DNA of 64,000 bases, from positions 63,555,640 through 63,619,639 of the forward strand of contig CM075858.1 in NCBI GenBank assembly GCA_037975125.1, given 5' to 3'. The position numbers and the translations under genes are program-made. This document shows, in pieces, positions 36,071-49,790 of the stretch. The stretch is from Latrodectus hesperus (taxonomy: Eukaryota > Arthropoda > Arachnida > Araneae > Theridiidae). Each line of letters begins with the position of its first letter. The stretch's first letter is position 1. Below the pieces are notes generated by a model. It saw nothing but the letters and a program-made list of their open reading frames with translations, made no database searches and was not told the DNA's origin.

Positions 36071-37493
36071 GTCACGAAATCTGTCTCAGAAACTACATTA
36101 TATATGATATTGTTTATAAATAAAAAGAATTCGGAGTAATGTGTTCTTATATCAAATGTAACAATTTTAAAATTATTTAACATAAAATTTATAAAAAGGC
36201 GTTGAATATATTAAATAATAATATAATAATATTTATAATTCTTTGTATATGATTTATAAAGTTATTTAATAATATATAATAATGATAACTATAATAAAAT
36301 GATGAATTTTTTTAAGTAATTAATTAAGAGGTATATTTGAATTTAATTCTTATAAGTATCTAAGTGAGGGAGTAAGCCTCTGAGTGAGTGATGTTGGGTC
36401 ATTTAATATAAACCACCTTTTTATTTTTTCCCCATTTAATAATAATTTTAAAATACATAATAAATTCGGTTTGTTTGATATATATGAATTTCTTTAAATG
36501 CGTTAAGATTCATAAGAACACAACTAATTGACACATTTATTGATGATGTAATTTATTCTTGGATTAATAAAAGTTAATGATACGGGTTACATAAAAAATA
36601 TTTTTCTTAGTTTTATGCATTCGATTTACTTTAGAGCTATAATTCACAAACATGTTTCATTATTTCGTATACACATAAACTTATTTGTTAATATATAATA
36701 CATCAATAATAATCCCTTATAGGTTTTAAGAGTAAAGTTATCCACATTACTTACTACTCCCACATACTAGCAGCTTTATTTGTAATTTACATACAAATTC
36801 TCGTTTTTTTGCGTTCATATTTTTAGCTATCTTAACATTGCTGCTTAGCTGTTTTAAGTAGACAGCCTACTCATTTGTAATTTACCGCCCCCTTTTTATA
36901 TTTTTTATTACAAATATAACTCTGATAAGGAAAGCAACGAACATTAATAAAATGACTGCAATATTCACTGCATGTTTTGCAAAATTCTATAATTTTCAAT
37001 AAAAGTAAAAAATATTTAGATTAAATTTGAGATTTATGAACTAATTTTTACATTTAATTACACAAACTATATAGTTCTTTTATTTAAAAACACATCAAAA
37101 TTTTTTTCCCTTAAATGTAAAAAACGAAATAATTGCTTTTGAAAAAAAATTTCATCTCCGCAAATAGTAACTCATAACACATCTTAAAGCTTCTGCTTTT
37201 CATTTCTTTAGATGATGTTGTATCTAATTGTTATTTTATTTGATATGATATAACTAATCTATATTTTACTGTTATACATATTAGTCATTTTTATATGTAC
37301 ATTTTGAATGGAAATATAGTTTCAATATTGAAAATAATTTTCGTATTGATATGAAAAAAAAATTATATAAAGCGGTAAAGTAACAGAAAAAGTAAATGCA
37401 TTTTTTAATGTAATTTAACTAATTCAGTTAAAATGTATATAATAAAATTACATTTTATTGACTGAAATGCTCATTTCAGTGCTGTTTTTTCTC

Positions 37494-37495
<2 letters not shown>
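36071..37495. other. Intronic AT-rich DNA, nothing recognised
   Basis: Strongly A/T low-complexity, for example ATAATATAATAATATTTATAAT near 36210. Confidence 0.55.

Positions 37496-37532
<37 letters not shown>
37496..37532. repeat. (AT)n microsatellite
   Basis: About 18 AT dinucleotides. Confidence 0.95.
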
Positions 37533-37533
<1 letters not shown>

Positions 37534-37629
37534 CCCTGATTAATTTATATACATAAAAATTAATTATTTTCGCATTCACATTTCATTAAATAAGTATGTC
37601 TTTATCTACATTTTCAAAGAGAAAGAAAT

Positions 37630-38575
37630 TATATGCGAGTCGAAGGTGAGAATTTTAAAAAGCATGGTCTGTAATGGTGGTATTTGTGAAAAGGCTGAGA
37701 TTTCTGGGTACTTCCTCATTTTGTTGAGAAGGAATCGTCAGCCTGTTCGATTCCGTGCCCATAGGGGAGGAAAAAAAAAGAAGTTACCATTCTGTTTCCA
37801 GAGAAGCCATCTGCTCATTCTAAGCATCTCATTTGACACGTGCTTCTTCCCTACAACCCCTTCTTTACTTGCTCCTCTTACTGCCTCTCTACTTCCCCAC
37901 CATGTCTTCCGCATCTTCTCGATTGGATAGGGGATGTGGGTGGGGGGCGGCTGTAGAGAAGATCCAACCGAGGTTACGCTAGCTTCTTATTCCAGCGACA
38001 CGAAAGAAGATTGGGGTGGGGGTGGGTGCACGATCAAAGGAATCCGACTGCATTAGAATGAATTATTGACAGTTATTTTTCATCACTGCTCTCCCACATT
38101 TGTACCCCCTTTTTTTCACCAGAAGGGAACTTGTTTCTTTGCGCTCCGGATCATCCCGAAAACCGGAGAGCAGCATCCTGGTTCTCTCCTTAGCCGGATA
38201 TGTTTCTTTTTGCTTCGTTTTTTCCTTTTTCTTGGTGCCTTTCTTTCTCGCGTATTCCTAACGCCTCCTTCTACACGTTAATTTAAAACATATTGGCGAT
38301 GCGTGTTTCTCTTTCGTCTCACACTTGCATCCCTATGATCCTCTTGCTCTTCTTCTTCTTCTGAGCATCCTCGGCTCGAGATTACGCATGAATTGTTTTC
38401 GGCGCCTCGCTGCAATGAGGAATCCGGATGTAAATGAGATGCTTTTCCCAAATCTACATCTTCCCCCACCCCTTCCTGCGAATCGTCATGATTTTTAAGA
38501 AAAGAATACGTACCCAAGTCTCGAGTATCCTTTCTTCTTCGATCTGAATACCTGTCGGTTCTTATCATATGAAAG
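37630..38575. promoter_or_regulatory. Intronic GC-rich island 3
   Basis: About 0.95 kb with G-run clusters GGGATGTGGGTGGGGGGCGG near 37931 and TTGGGGTGGGGGTGGGTG near 38011 (CACCC/KLF-Sp-type boxes on the other strand). It also has long pyrimidine tracts and a CTTCTTCTTCTTCT run near 38346. Open frames on both strands (37646-37930, 38066-38281, 38278-38568 minus) are compositionally driven and unlike any family I know. Confidence 0.4.
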
Positions 38576-39719
38576 AAATAACTCTTTGCATACGCAAAGA
38601 AAAAATATTTAAGTCTACAGAAGTCTTTACAGTATCTATACCACTGAGTCTGTGCTTCTTAACTGCGGAGATATCGGTTCCTCAATAACTAGGTATCTTG
38701 TTCCCTCAATAACTTGTTTCATGCATGAGTTCTAATTTAGAACGAAATTTTAGTCGAATTTTCTCTTCTTTCTCCAATGTAAAGTATACTACATACAAAA
38801 TTTAAACTGAATGATTGCTTGCTGAATTAGTTAGAACTAAGTAAATAAAATTAATTTGTTGTGTTTTCATACTAATTACATTACATATAAATTTAAAAAC
38901 ATAAATACTAATTACACTTCCAACGTATTCATTAATTTCATAATATTCATTTTAATAAAACATTTTTTTCAGCATTTTTATTTTAGCATATAAGTTCAAG
39001 AATGGTCACCCTTATCTAAAATTTCCTTAATCAAGAGAATCACGTGGAAAGAATCTGTATCCAAAACTCCTTGATTTTTTGGTGGTTTTTTTAATGCTAA
39101 GATAGACACCAAGATGTGAGTAACAAAATGGCAATCCAAAAATTGCGTTAAAAAAACGCTAAAAATACCAGGGTTACCAAAAATGAAGCTTTATCACCAA
39201 TATTTATCGTCATATTTTGCCCCAATCCAAGGTGTACCCATATCTACACTTAACCATCAATTTTTTTCCCTTTAATCATTTGAAATACTGAGCTTGTGGA
39301 TATTTTTACTCTTAAATTGTACTTTTAAAAAACCATCAAATTTTAACTGAAAATTTTAATGTGCATAGTTTTATTGGTATCTAAAATATTTTTAAACATG
39401 TATTAATATTATAAATTTTAAACGTAACTTTAAATTAAATTTTTATTCACAAATTTCTTTGGAATTTAATCTTGTAGCATGTCAAGCCAATATAGGCAAG
39501 AATCTACTATGTCTTGCTTATAACTTCAAATCTACGACAGCTGCTTAGAAACTCGAACCTACAAATCCTTGAATTTTTTGTGAAAGAGCTCATGCTTTGA
39601 ACGTTTATATTTTTTCCTTAAACCTCAAGACGACCATTTTAGGGAAAAAGTTTATACATTTCCCCTAAATCAAATCGAGGTGATAGATGAATGATTATGC
39701 TCTTTGACTTTCGATTTAT
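38576..39719. other. Intronic DNA, nothing recognised
   Basis: Mixed composition. The stretch 38990-39260 is slightly GC-richer but shows no exon or known element. An old SINE fragment cannot be excluded around 39480-39660. Confidence 0.45.
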
Positions 39720-39870
39720 ATATACGGATTCTTGGGGTCGGTTCTCATTTTGGAGGAGAATGTTTATGTTGGCTGAAAGTCTACTTTAAACTGTAGTTGC
39801 CGATCAAATTAGCCTTGACATTGATAAAGTGACCGTTGTGGGAAAAACAGAACAAACCCTAAATCGCAAT
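39720..39870 (+). mobile_element. Old copy of SINE family B
   Basis: TCTACTTTAAACTGTAGTTG, then GATCAAATTAGCCTTG, then AAGTGACCGTTGTGGG and CAGAACAAACCC follow the body and tail order of the intact-looking copy at 42.5 kb. The head is not recognisable beyond GGATTCTTGGGGTCGG. Confidence 0.65.
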
Positions 39871-40340
39871 TCTAAAAAATATTAAGTACTTTAGCTAAAC
39901 ATTTTCAATAGGAAGTCTTATTAATATCTAACAAAAGTTTTCACTTAAATTTAAGAATTAATGTTATTTATTTTTATGGGAAACTAAAAAATTTTCCTTT
40001 TGCTAAAAGTAATTTTATATGGAATTTAATATTATGACAACTTACACCTTGTGTTTGTAAGAATCTGTTAAAATTACTGTAAATGTTTTGTACCAAAAAA
40101 TTTGCTTAGAAACTATATTTTTTCTACATGAAATATCATTCTCGATATTTAGAATTTTTAATTACAATTTAAATAGAATTTTTAAATTTAGATACTTAGA
40201 ATTTTCGAGAAAGCCTTGATAATTTGTGACCTTTTCCCTAAAAGGAATTCATAAAAATCGTTAAAAATATTTCATAGGTGTAGTTTTATTGATATTTAAA
40301 AAAATCTTTTTCATTTAAAACATGGATTATTAGTGTAAAT

Positions 40341-40644
40341 GGCCAACCGATGGATGAGTGGTTAGCGCTTCTGACTCTTGTGCTGTGGGTTCCGCGTTCG
40401 AATCCCGGTTCGGGCATGGATGTTACTTTCTTTGTTCTTTCTGTGTTTCTCTGTCCTTTCTTCTGTTGATGTATGAATATGGATCACCCTATAAACGGGT
40501 TTGTGATGGTATGGTGCGGGCAATGCTACACGCCTCCGTGACTTGGACACAGTTACCCACTTGGTAACGACAAATGAGTAGCAGTTTCTGGTCTTATTGG
40601 GGCATAGGGTTCGTCACCCAAGTGCCCGCCGTTGGAAAAAAAAT
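40341..40644 (+). mobile_element. tRNA-headed SINE, second copy with a different tail
   Basis: The A-box-like TGGATGAGTGGTTAGCG (40351 on) and B box CGTTCGAATCC (40395 on) are followed by GGTTCGGGCATGGATGTTAC, as in the 13.6-kb SINE. The two agree through CTATAAACGGGTT. After that this copy has a distinct 3' part (ATGGTGCGGGCAATGCTACA ... CACCCAAGTGCCCGCCG) and a short A run. TGTAAAT flanks both ends (40334-40340 and 40645-40651), a weak 7-bp target-site duplication. Open frames across it are by-products. Confidence 0.85.
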
Positions 40645-41049
40645 TGTAAATTACCATAGGAACTTTAAATTTTCACATGTTTCTACATAAAATTACTAGT
40701 GAATTTAATTTGTAACATACGAACCCATATATGTGGGAGTTTGATAAATCTTGCGGATATTTTTCTACAGTTTAGACGCAGTATATTGGATTCGATTCTT
40801 TAGCCGATTTCTTGGAATCCTAAGGAGAAGAGGGAATACAGCCATATAGATAAAAAAATACTTTTTTATCTACGGTTAAAAAAATTTGGTTTTTAAGGCA
40901 CGTAATATCACAATTTGTAACATTCGTGTTAACATACGAACATTTACATTTCGTGTTAACATATTTCTACCTTATGAACATATGAAATCTTACTGCAGAT
41001 ATATATAAATATGCATATAAGCCTACTTTGTTACATTTTACATTAAAAT

Positions 41050-41530
41050 TAATTTATTGTCTCGAATGAACGAAACCTCAAACAAAATCTTAAAAGAGTG
41101 TCTCAATCGATATTCTTTCTGGAAGCGCCAGATTTCTGCTTTGATTAGCTCGCCAAGAGCAAGATCATCGCCTGAATACCTTCAGCACAGGAAATACCTT
41201 GAAAAGCTGGTGCGTATTTGGCGCTCGCGCGAGCTCTAAAACGGCATCTCATCGCTGTCGAGAATGAAAAGTTAATGATCCGACTTCGGAAGTCCTCAAG
41301 ATGCATTTGGAGAGAACTAATAACTTATATCTCTTTTAAGATTTGAAAAGAGGCGACGCCTGAGGGATAGAGGGGGAAGGATCGGCGAATGCAGAAACTG
41401 GCTTATTTTCGGTGACAGAAAATTAGTCGGAAGCAGTGACATCTTAGTTGACGACCTTCTCATTTTTCTGCGATTGTCTGTGTGCAGTGAACTTCAAGCA
41501 TTCGGGGAACGAGCGAAATTGTATTGAAAT
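41050..41530. promoter_or_regulatory. Intronic GC-richer island 4
   Basis: About 0.5 kb with CpG clusters, including the perfect 12-bp palindrome GCTCGCGCGAGC at 41223-41234. A 60-codon frame (41057-41239, starting MSRMNETSNKIL) spans the first part and has normal-looking amino-acid composition. However, it has no homolog known to me, no flanking splice-site support that I trust, and lies in a Groucho intron. A regulatory element is my preferred reading; a small gene is possible. Confidence 0.35.
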
Positions 41531-42493
<963 letters not shown>

Positions 42494-42513
42494 TTGCAAA
42501 AGGATAATGGTTT

Positions 42514-42687
42514 CCTTTCTTCTTATCGTCGAGCTGGCAGCCGAATGGTTAGTGCTCTTGCTTTCGGTTCAACAGTTCGTGGGCTCGGAATCCGAATCCA
42601 CTTTAAGCCGTAGGTCCCGGTCTAATTAGCCCTCGTGTGCAAAAAATGACCGTTGAGCGACAAACAAACCAAACCTTTCTTCTTATC
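42514..42687 (+). mobile_element. SINE family B, young copy with 14-bp target duplication
   Basis: The element occupies 42528-42673 (146 bp) and is flanked by identical CCTTTCTTCTTATC at 42514-42527 and 42674-42687. The head carries an A-box-like TGGCAGCCGAATGGTTAG and a B-box-like GGAATCCGAATCC. The body is ACTTTAAGCCGTAGGTCCCG, then TCTAATTAGCCCTCGTGTGC, then TGACCGTTGAGCG, ending ACAAACAAACCAAA. The perfect duplication marks recent retroposition. It is the reference for the decayed copies at 23.6, 27.7, 39.7, 43.8 and 49.6 kb. Confidence 0.92.
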
Positions 42688-43092
42688 CTGTTTTTTGTTG
42701 AATTAAGAATGTAGTAAATTATTTTCGGAATGAATCGAACATAAAATTTTCACTACATTAAATAATATGATAAAACAATTTCCTCTTGTCCCTCCTTTTC
42801 ATATTTGCTAATATCAATAACGAGTGTTCTGATCTTCAATTTTAATGAAAAATTATCGTGAATTGTCACCAAGTTGCATTCGTAAGATTTAATGACAAGG
42901 TATAACTCCAATTTCTTTCTCTAACTTATAAATAAGATAAAGTAATTTTCTGGTACATTTTATACATTCGTCATCCCTAGTTTCCATTAGAGTATTTTTA
43001 TTAACATATTTAAAAAGTCCCTCAGTTCAACAATATATAGGATCAATTCTTACCTCGAGGAGAATGTTTGTAATGATTTGGATTCTACTCAA

Positions 43093-43315
<223 letters not shown>

Positions 43316-43789
43316 AGACCAAAGCGCTACAACCTGCCAAGCATTGGCCATTGCTTTCAGGGTAATTATTTGCTTTATCATAACTGGATAAATGTTTAAA
43401 ATAAACGAAAACAGAAAAATTGTGTTTTCCAATTAATATTATAATATTAAACTGTTTTGTAAAATTGTTCCTAATAATGAGATACCTTTTCAGCTTTTCT
43501 ACTGGTGCAAAATCGTTAAAGAAGCCAATGTTATCTTAAACTTGAAAACTTCTCCAAAAAGTACAATACATATAAATTGACTCTCTACTGGCACACACTC
43601 CAATCTTCGTTGAAAATGAACCGTGATTTGTTCAGCTCTAGCAAAATAAAAAAAAATCATTGTTCATTTCGCCGCAGAAAATATGTGAGTTGCCGTAAGA
43701 TATATAATCAAACACACGAAGACATAATTTAAGAAATGGTTGTATAATTATCCTGCAGCAATTAATATTCATACCTTTCTCACAAGAAT

Positions 43790-43980
43790 CGATCGCCGAG
43801 TTTGCAGCTGAGTAGTTATCGTTTTGATATTCTGTCCAGTGGATTATAGGTTCTATCCTCACCCTGGTGTAGATTTTTTCTTCTTGGCAGTTACTTTAAA
43901 CAGTAAATCCCTGTCAAGTTAATCTCGTGAACAAAGTGTGATCATAAAGTAGCATACAAATAAATCAAAACTGAGAACTG
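43790..43980 (+). mobile_element. Old copy of SINE family B
   Basis: The head relic GCAGCTGAGTAGTTATCG and GGATTATAGGTTCTATCC is followed by ACTTTAAACAGTAAATCCCTG, AGTTAATCTCGTGAACAAAG, TGATCATAAAGTAGCATACA and AATAAATC, matching the 42.5-kb element in order. Diverged by many substitutions. Confidence 0.7.
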
Positions 43981-44435
43981 ATCAAGTCAAACTGCATTAA
44001 TATACAAAATACTAATCACTGTCCCACATAATCTACATTAAATTTAAAACAGGATTAAAAGTAGTTAATGGACAAACATTCTATTCACCTGAAATCATTC
44101 CAACGAATTTAAAATCACACTGACTCTCATTTAAAATTGCGCTGCAGGTAACGTGCCATGCTTTCTTTCCACTTGGAAGAATCACAGAAAGAAGTATAGA
44201 TGCAATTCCTTATGAATTATACCAAACTTTATGGTGGTTAAATTAATAGTGCAGACAAATAAATGAAAAATTCATACCAAGATGAGAAGTTGTGCTGGCA
44301 GAAGTTCCATTAGGATCTATTAATCCATTACGGTTCATCAAAAATTTCATTTTTTATTTATTTTACTCTTAATATACCAACTCCATCTTCCATTCATAAA
44401 TATTAAGCAACAACTTCTAAGCAAATTATATCATG
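43981..44435. other. Intronic DNA, nothing recognised
   Basis: Moderate AT richness; no exon, RNA gene or repeat identified. Confidence 0.45.
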
Positions 44436-45125
44436 TGACGCATTTTATCAAAGAAAACTTTTCCTCAGAGAATTACCGTAGCTCGAAATTTATGGTAATT
44501 ATTTAAGAACAACAACCTCGCTCGAAATCGAATAAATATATCCGAAGGAAGAACTTTTATTTAGATGAATATCCATGCCAGATTTTATCACAAACTTCCT
44601 ACGATTCAAAAGATGAAATGTAGAAAAGATAAAAAAAAAAGAAGAGGAAATACAGTTTTCCTCTCCAGTTTGGGTTATCAGATCCCTTCATCAAATCCTA
44701 ATCAAACGTCTCTTTGAAAAGGCTCGCCAAAATTTGGGGTGGATCCCCCCTTTTTGGCTCGATTCACTTTTCCCAGTACGGATTATTAATTTTTGAGCTC
44801 AGTGTGTGAGGACGACCGATAATTAAAACAGATCGTGGCCATTATCTATTCATTAAGGTGCACCGCAGCGCCAATTATCCTCTCTCTCCCTTTTGCTGTC
44901 TCTACTTACAGGAAGGTTTCCTCTCGTAGAATAGATTTACTGCTAGTTCTCTCTCCAGTCCCTCGATCTCTCTCTCTCTCTCTCTCTCCCTGCACCACTA
45001 GAAACACGATTTTCAGTGAAGAGAAGGGGACATAAAAGTAATTTTCCGAGGGGTGGGTGTAAAGGAATTCATTACGTTAACAGATTAGGATTTTCCTTCG
45101 GCTGAAAAAGTACCAGTTCCCTTTG
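44436..45125. promoter_or_regulatory. Intronic GC-richer island 5 with CT repeat
   Basis: Contains unique-looking sequence rich in homeodomain-type TAATTA/ATTA cores next to GC segments (GACGACCGATAATTAAAACA near 44811; GCACCGCAGCGCCAATTATC near 44860). It also has a (CT)n run at about 44968-44990 and GAGGGGTGGGTG near 45048, the same G-run type as the other islands. The open frame 44835-45035 is a composition effect. Confidence 0.4.
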
Positions 45126-46261
45126 CCATTTGGGATTTAGTAGATCTTCAACTGTAAATATAAACCCTATTTTACAATGACAGAAATAGGAAAGAAAAGT
45201 TAAAGAGAAGTAAAGAGTAATTTTTCCACTGTCATATTGGGATTACATCTTCGTTTGATGCATATTCCTTTTCAGCGTCAGTTTCGAATATCAGATATTC
45301 GTGTATATAATTACTTGTATGCCTGAGTTATTTGTAACACGAGAGATGTTAAGTCTGTTAATATGATAACATACATATATATTTGTTGACAATACACTTA
45401 GTTGAAATGACACTTGATCGAGAGGTTAAAATTCATTTCTATTATTTGAAATTCTTATTATTGCATTGAAATTTGATGGTAGCCATTAGTTTCTAAAGTT
45501 AATATAAAATAAAATAAAAAATAGTGCTAAATCTGTAAAAAGCTTTGAATGATTTTTTTTTCATTTTAAATAAATTTTAGTTATAATAAATAAAGTTAGT
45601 AGCTTTATATTCAAGATTAATAAATTTTTTAACAAGCTATTAAACTACTATTAACTGCTTTATTGAAAGATACAAAAAATCGCAAAATAGTTTGCTGTAG
45701 CTAATATATTTATTAGTAAATTGCAAAAATTGAATAGATTAGTCACTAAACATTTCACACTTTCAATGTTCAATATATTTTGATGATAATAGTCAACTAA
45801 ATATAAATACCTTTTATGATATTCGGAATTCAAATTATTCACATTCCATTAAATAATAATATTTCTATTATTTAAGGTTATTTAAAGTAAGGCAATCTTT
45901 GTTAAAAATACTAGCAATTCTTTATTCTCTCCAATTAATAAATTAGATTAAAATTTTCAAATAGATTTATTATTTATGAGTACTAAATTAAACAAAAAGT
46001 AAAATTGAAAAACTACAAATAATAATTAGCTAATAATAGATAAATTCATTAAATAGCTTGTAAAAACTAATCTATTCATTAATTTTCAATAATAGTTCTT
46101 AAACTATACTCTTTATTAAGTGTTCAGTTTGTCACTTATCAATTGATTAAATTTGATTTTTACTATGTTAAAATTATTATTTGTATTTAATTGAGTGACG
46201 ATATACAGGTTATTTCAAACAATATAGAATAAGAATACTAACTTTTATTATAAAATGCTAG
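45126..46261. other. Intronic AT-rich DNA, nothing recognised
   Basis: No coding signal or structured repeat seen. Confidence 0.5.
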
Positions 46262-46327
46262 AAATAAAGGGATAAAGTAAATTCATATTAAGTAAAATTA
46301 ATATGAATTTACTTTATCCCTTTATTT
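46262..46327. repeat. Perfect 30-bp inverted repeat with 6-nt loop
   Basis: Arms 46262-46291 and 46298-46327 are exact reverse complements (the arm begins AAATAAAGGGATAAAGTAAA); the loop is GTAAAA. The absence of any mismatch indicates a recent origin or active correction. Confidence 0.93.
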
Positions 46328-46931
<604 letters not shown>

Positions 46932-46980
46932 GTGATTACCATGTGAACTTATCACTTAAAATTACTAAGTTAGTTAAGAC

Positions 46981-47469
46981 TAAGAAATTAATGGTGCCCA
47001 CTTTGGTTCATCATCATTTGGTTAGCTATTGTCTAGGACAAGTAGTGAAGCTGTCCATTGGGATTATTATAATCCTTCAACTGCCTATTGTTTATTGGAA
47101 ATATTTATTGTGCGTTGTTGATACGCAAATTATACGAATTAGGTTATTTTAATAAAAACACTTATACTTTGTCGATAATGATACAATGATTTTATCGACT
47201 ATGTTTATCTGAACATATTTTTCTATATATTGTTAAAGAGATTTGGTATTTATCTAATGAAACAGTCAATTTAAGAAATTGAGGGTGTCAGTTTTGACAC
47301 ATCATCATTTACTAGTTATAGGTTTGAACAATAATTAGTTAAATGTTAACGAATAGGGAATTTTTCCATTACGACGATTATAATCCCTCAATTTCCTATT
47401 ATTTATCCTGAAATACTAGTGAAATGTTAGTTTACAAATTATACAATATATATATATATTATACAATGA

Positions 47470-47566
<97 letters not shown>

Positions 47567-48105
47567 CTTGTATAATTCTGTACAAATAAACATAAACATA
47601 TTTCCTTTCCTAAATTGCAAAAAATATTCTTATTTTTGTTTGCTATCAAACGAGCTTTCATTCTATTTTACTGAAAGAATTTCTATATATATTTCTCACT
47701 AACATTATTTCAGAAATTGATGCCATCTATTTTGACACATCCTCTTTTATGTAGTTATAGTCTGGTACAAGTAGCCAATCTCTCCATTTCAGAGATTATG
47801 GTCCTTCAATGGCTCATTGCCCATTGTGAAGCTAAAGCACCGAGTTAATGCACAAAGATCTAAAATAAATCATTTTAATGATTCGAATAGCTATGCATAA
47901 ATAATATTTTATTATCTATGAACAATCTTTAGTATTAATGTTATCGAAAAGCATTCCTTATTTCTCTCAAACAACTTCTGTTCGCATTGCACACTGAAGT
48001 ATGTCTAAGAAATTGATGGCATCTGTTTTGACACATCATCATTCAAATAGTTATAGTCTTGGACAAGTAGTGAATCTCTCCATTAGGGCGATTATAATCC
48101 TTCAA
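46981..48105 (+). repeat. Four diverged copies of a ~295-bp tandem unit
   Basis: The conserved cores start at 46981, 47272, 47711 and 48006. Each begins (T/C)AAGAAATT-A-TG and, in three, continues TTTTGACACATC. All four reach CCATT...GATTAT(A/G)(A/G)TCC followed by TCAA. The starts are 291, 439 and 295 bp apart; the middle gap holds a ~90-bp AT expansion (47472-47563) plus other AT-rich sequence. Core 1 has GGATTATTATAATCC (47061-47075), a palindromic K50-homeodomain-type site (GGATTA-N3-TAATCC). Cores 2 and 4 keep GATTATAATCC. Core 4 runs straight into GC island 6. No coding capacity. Confidence 0.8.
47472..47563. repeat. (AT)n microsatellite
   Basis: An AT tract located between the second and third copies of the 295-bp unit. 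Confidence 0.97.
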
Positions 48106-48680
48106 CGGGGCCGATGAGTCCGGATAAAGCAAATCTGTACTCAATTTGTGCCCGATCCCCATCTGTCCCCCTCCAAGCATTCATGGAAATATCCAGTGGC
48201 AGCGGCGGCAGAGTGTTCGGATTTCTGGCCATCGTAATAGGAAATTAAGCGTCTCCCGACGTCGAATGACCGAACCGGATCCCTGGAAGTCGGATTAATG
48301 CTAATAAGCGGCCTTCCCTTTGAGCACGTGTCAAATGCTCTACAAAGGGGTCGCAAACACACGGGAAAAGCCCTAAAACGATGCCTCTCCCCTCTCAAAT
48401 CCGGGAGACCCGCTGTCCGGCATTAGCGAAGGAAAGGGCTTAGACGCGCATTCCATCGCTTCTGAATGGCCGGACAAAAGTTATATGCGTCACGTATTCT
48501 GTATGAGCCGGATTATTTTCGACTCACAGGCTTCTAGGAGCGAGACACACACAACGGAAGATTTAAGGGACTTGGAGTGGGATGAGACGGGTCTTGTAAT
48601 GCCTTCGCATCTGTTGCTCGGTTTTGTCTCAGCCTTTTAGGGGGGAGGTTGCCTTGCCACTCACGTTTTATTACAATCTT
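48106..48680. promoter_or_regulatory. Intronic GC/CpG-rich island 6
   Basis: Probably the most CpG-rich stretch in the window (GGCAGCGGCGGCAGAG near 48197, CTCCCGACGTCGAATGACCG near 48253, GCGCATTCCATCGC near 48445). It contains the E-box CACGTG near 48325 and two GGATTA sites (48292-48297, 48510-48515), in addition to TAATCC at 48095-48100 in the abutting repeat. Open frames on the minus strand (48141-48398) match no family. There is no confirmed exon, so an enhancer or alternative promoter is the best guess. Confidence 0.45.
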
Positions 48681-49584
48681 TGTTGTGGCTTGCTGAACCT
48701 TGACAAATGTCAGTGTAAAGCCATTCGGAGGGTTGATATGCAGATCACGCTTGGTAATGACGCAAACACACCAACACGCGCTTGCGACTTAATTTTAACA
48801 CACTGGGAATTACTTTCGCATGTGTTTGACGCTCGCTTGATCTTTTTAATTGATATGCAGATTGCCTGTATTGTTATGACACTCTGTCCATACTGAAATT
48901 CGTCACGCAATGGATAAGTTGACAAAATACAAAGTTGTTTAAAGAAAATATATTTAATTTCTATTTTAGAAGGGCCATAATTTATTTAGTCGATTTAAGT
49001 TGTTGTAATATATTATAGTTGCATAAAAATGCATAACACATTTTTAGTAGCATATATAACATGAAAATCATAGTTTTATTTCGCTTATTGCGTCTCCTGT
49101 AACTTGACTGGGAAAGGCGGCGTTAAAGGAATTCGAAGATAATGAGTTTTATAGTGACCGAACCGAAGATCTGTCGTGTTTTCCACGTAAAATAAATTGT
49201 GGTCTCAATGTCTTCGAAGTGAACACATACTTTTGGAAAGGGCAAACCCAATATATTTTATCTTCTGGTGGAAATGTTCATCGATAGTTCATATTCACAC
49301 ACACTTCGAAAGGCAGGGAATCTGGAAAACACACCTTGACAGAAATGCAAGCTTAAAACACTAATATGACCACCAGTTCCCACTGGTCAACAGGCTATTG
49401 GAATTCAACTGGAAACCATACCACCTCGAAGTGCGCAATCATCATTAAATGCCACGACTTCACATCAACTTATTATTGTGTCAAAAACGAACTTTATCTT
49501 TAAAGAATGGTTTTTAACAGATAATAAACGCCATTTTAGTAAAACAGCGCTGTTACATTCAAAAACTGAACTCGTGTCTGATTA
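48681..49584. other. Intronic DNA of intermediate GC, nothing recognised
   Basis: The sequence near 48700-48850 and 49085-49470 is less AT-rich than the general intron (for example GGGAAAGGCGGCGTTAAAGG near 49111) but shows no exon motif. AATTGATATGCAGATTGCC near 48849 partly repeats GTTGATATGCAGATCACGC near 48733. Confidence 0.4.
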
Positions 49585-49790
49585 CTTTAGTGTCCCCGGC
49601 CTTCAATTCAACAATTCATTAATAAACTAATTTGATTCAACAGTTAATTTGATTTTTCCGATAATCCTGGGTGTTTGTCGTAGTTCTGAATCTATTTTAA
49701 GCCAAAAGCCCTTGTTGAATTAGCTGTCGTGGGCAAAAAGTGATGGGGAAAAAAGCTTTTAATCCATTAATGTTATGTTCAATCCAATCA
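49585..49790 (+). mobile_element. Old copy of SINE family B
   Basis: CCGGCCTTCAATTCAACAATTC (head relic, with an internal partial duplication of TTCAACAGTTAATTTGATT), then CTATTTTAAGCCAAAAGCCC, GAATTAGCTGTCGTGGGCAA and AAAGTGATGGGG follow the family order. Confidence 0.65.

Noticed and set aside
40341..40415. A second tRNA gene
   Set aside because: Same reason: SINE head with an incomplete cloverleaf and repeat-type flanks.
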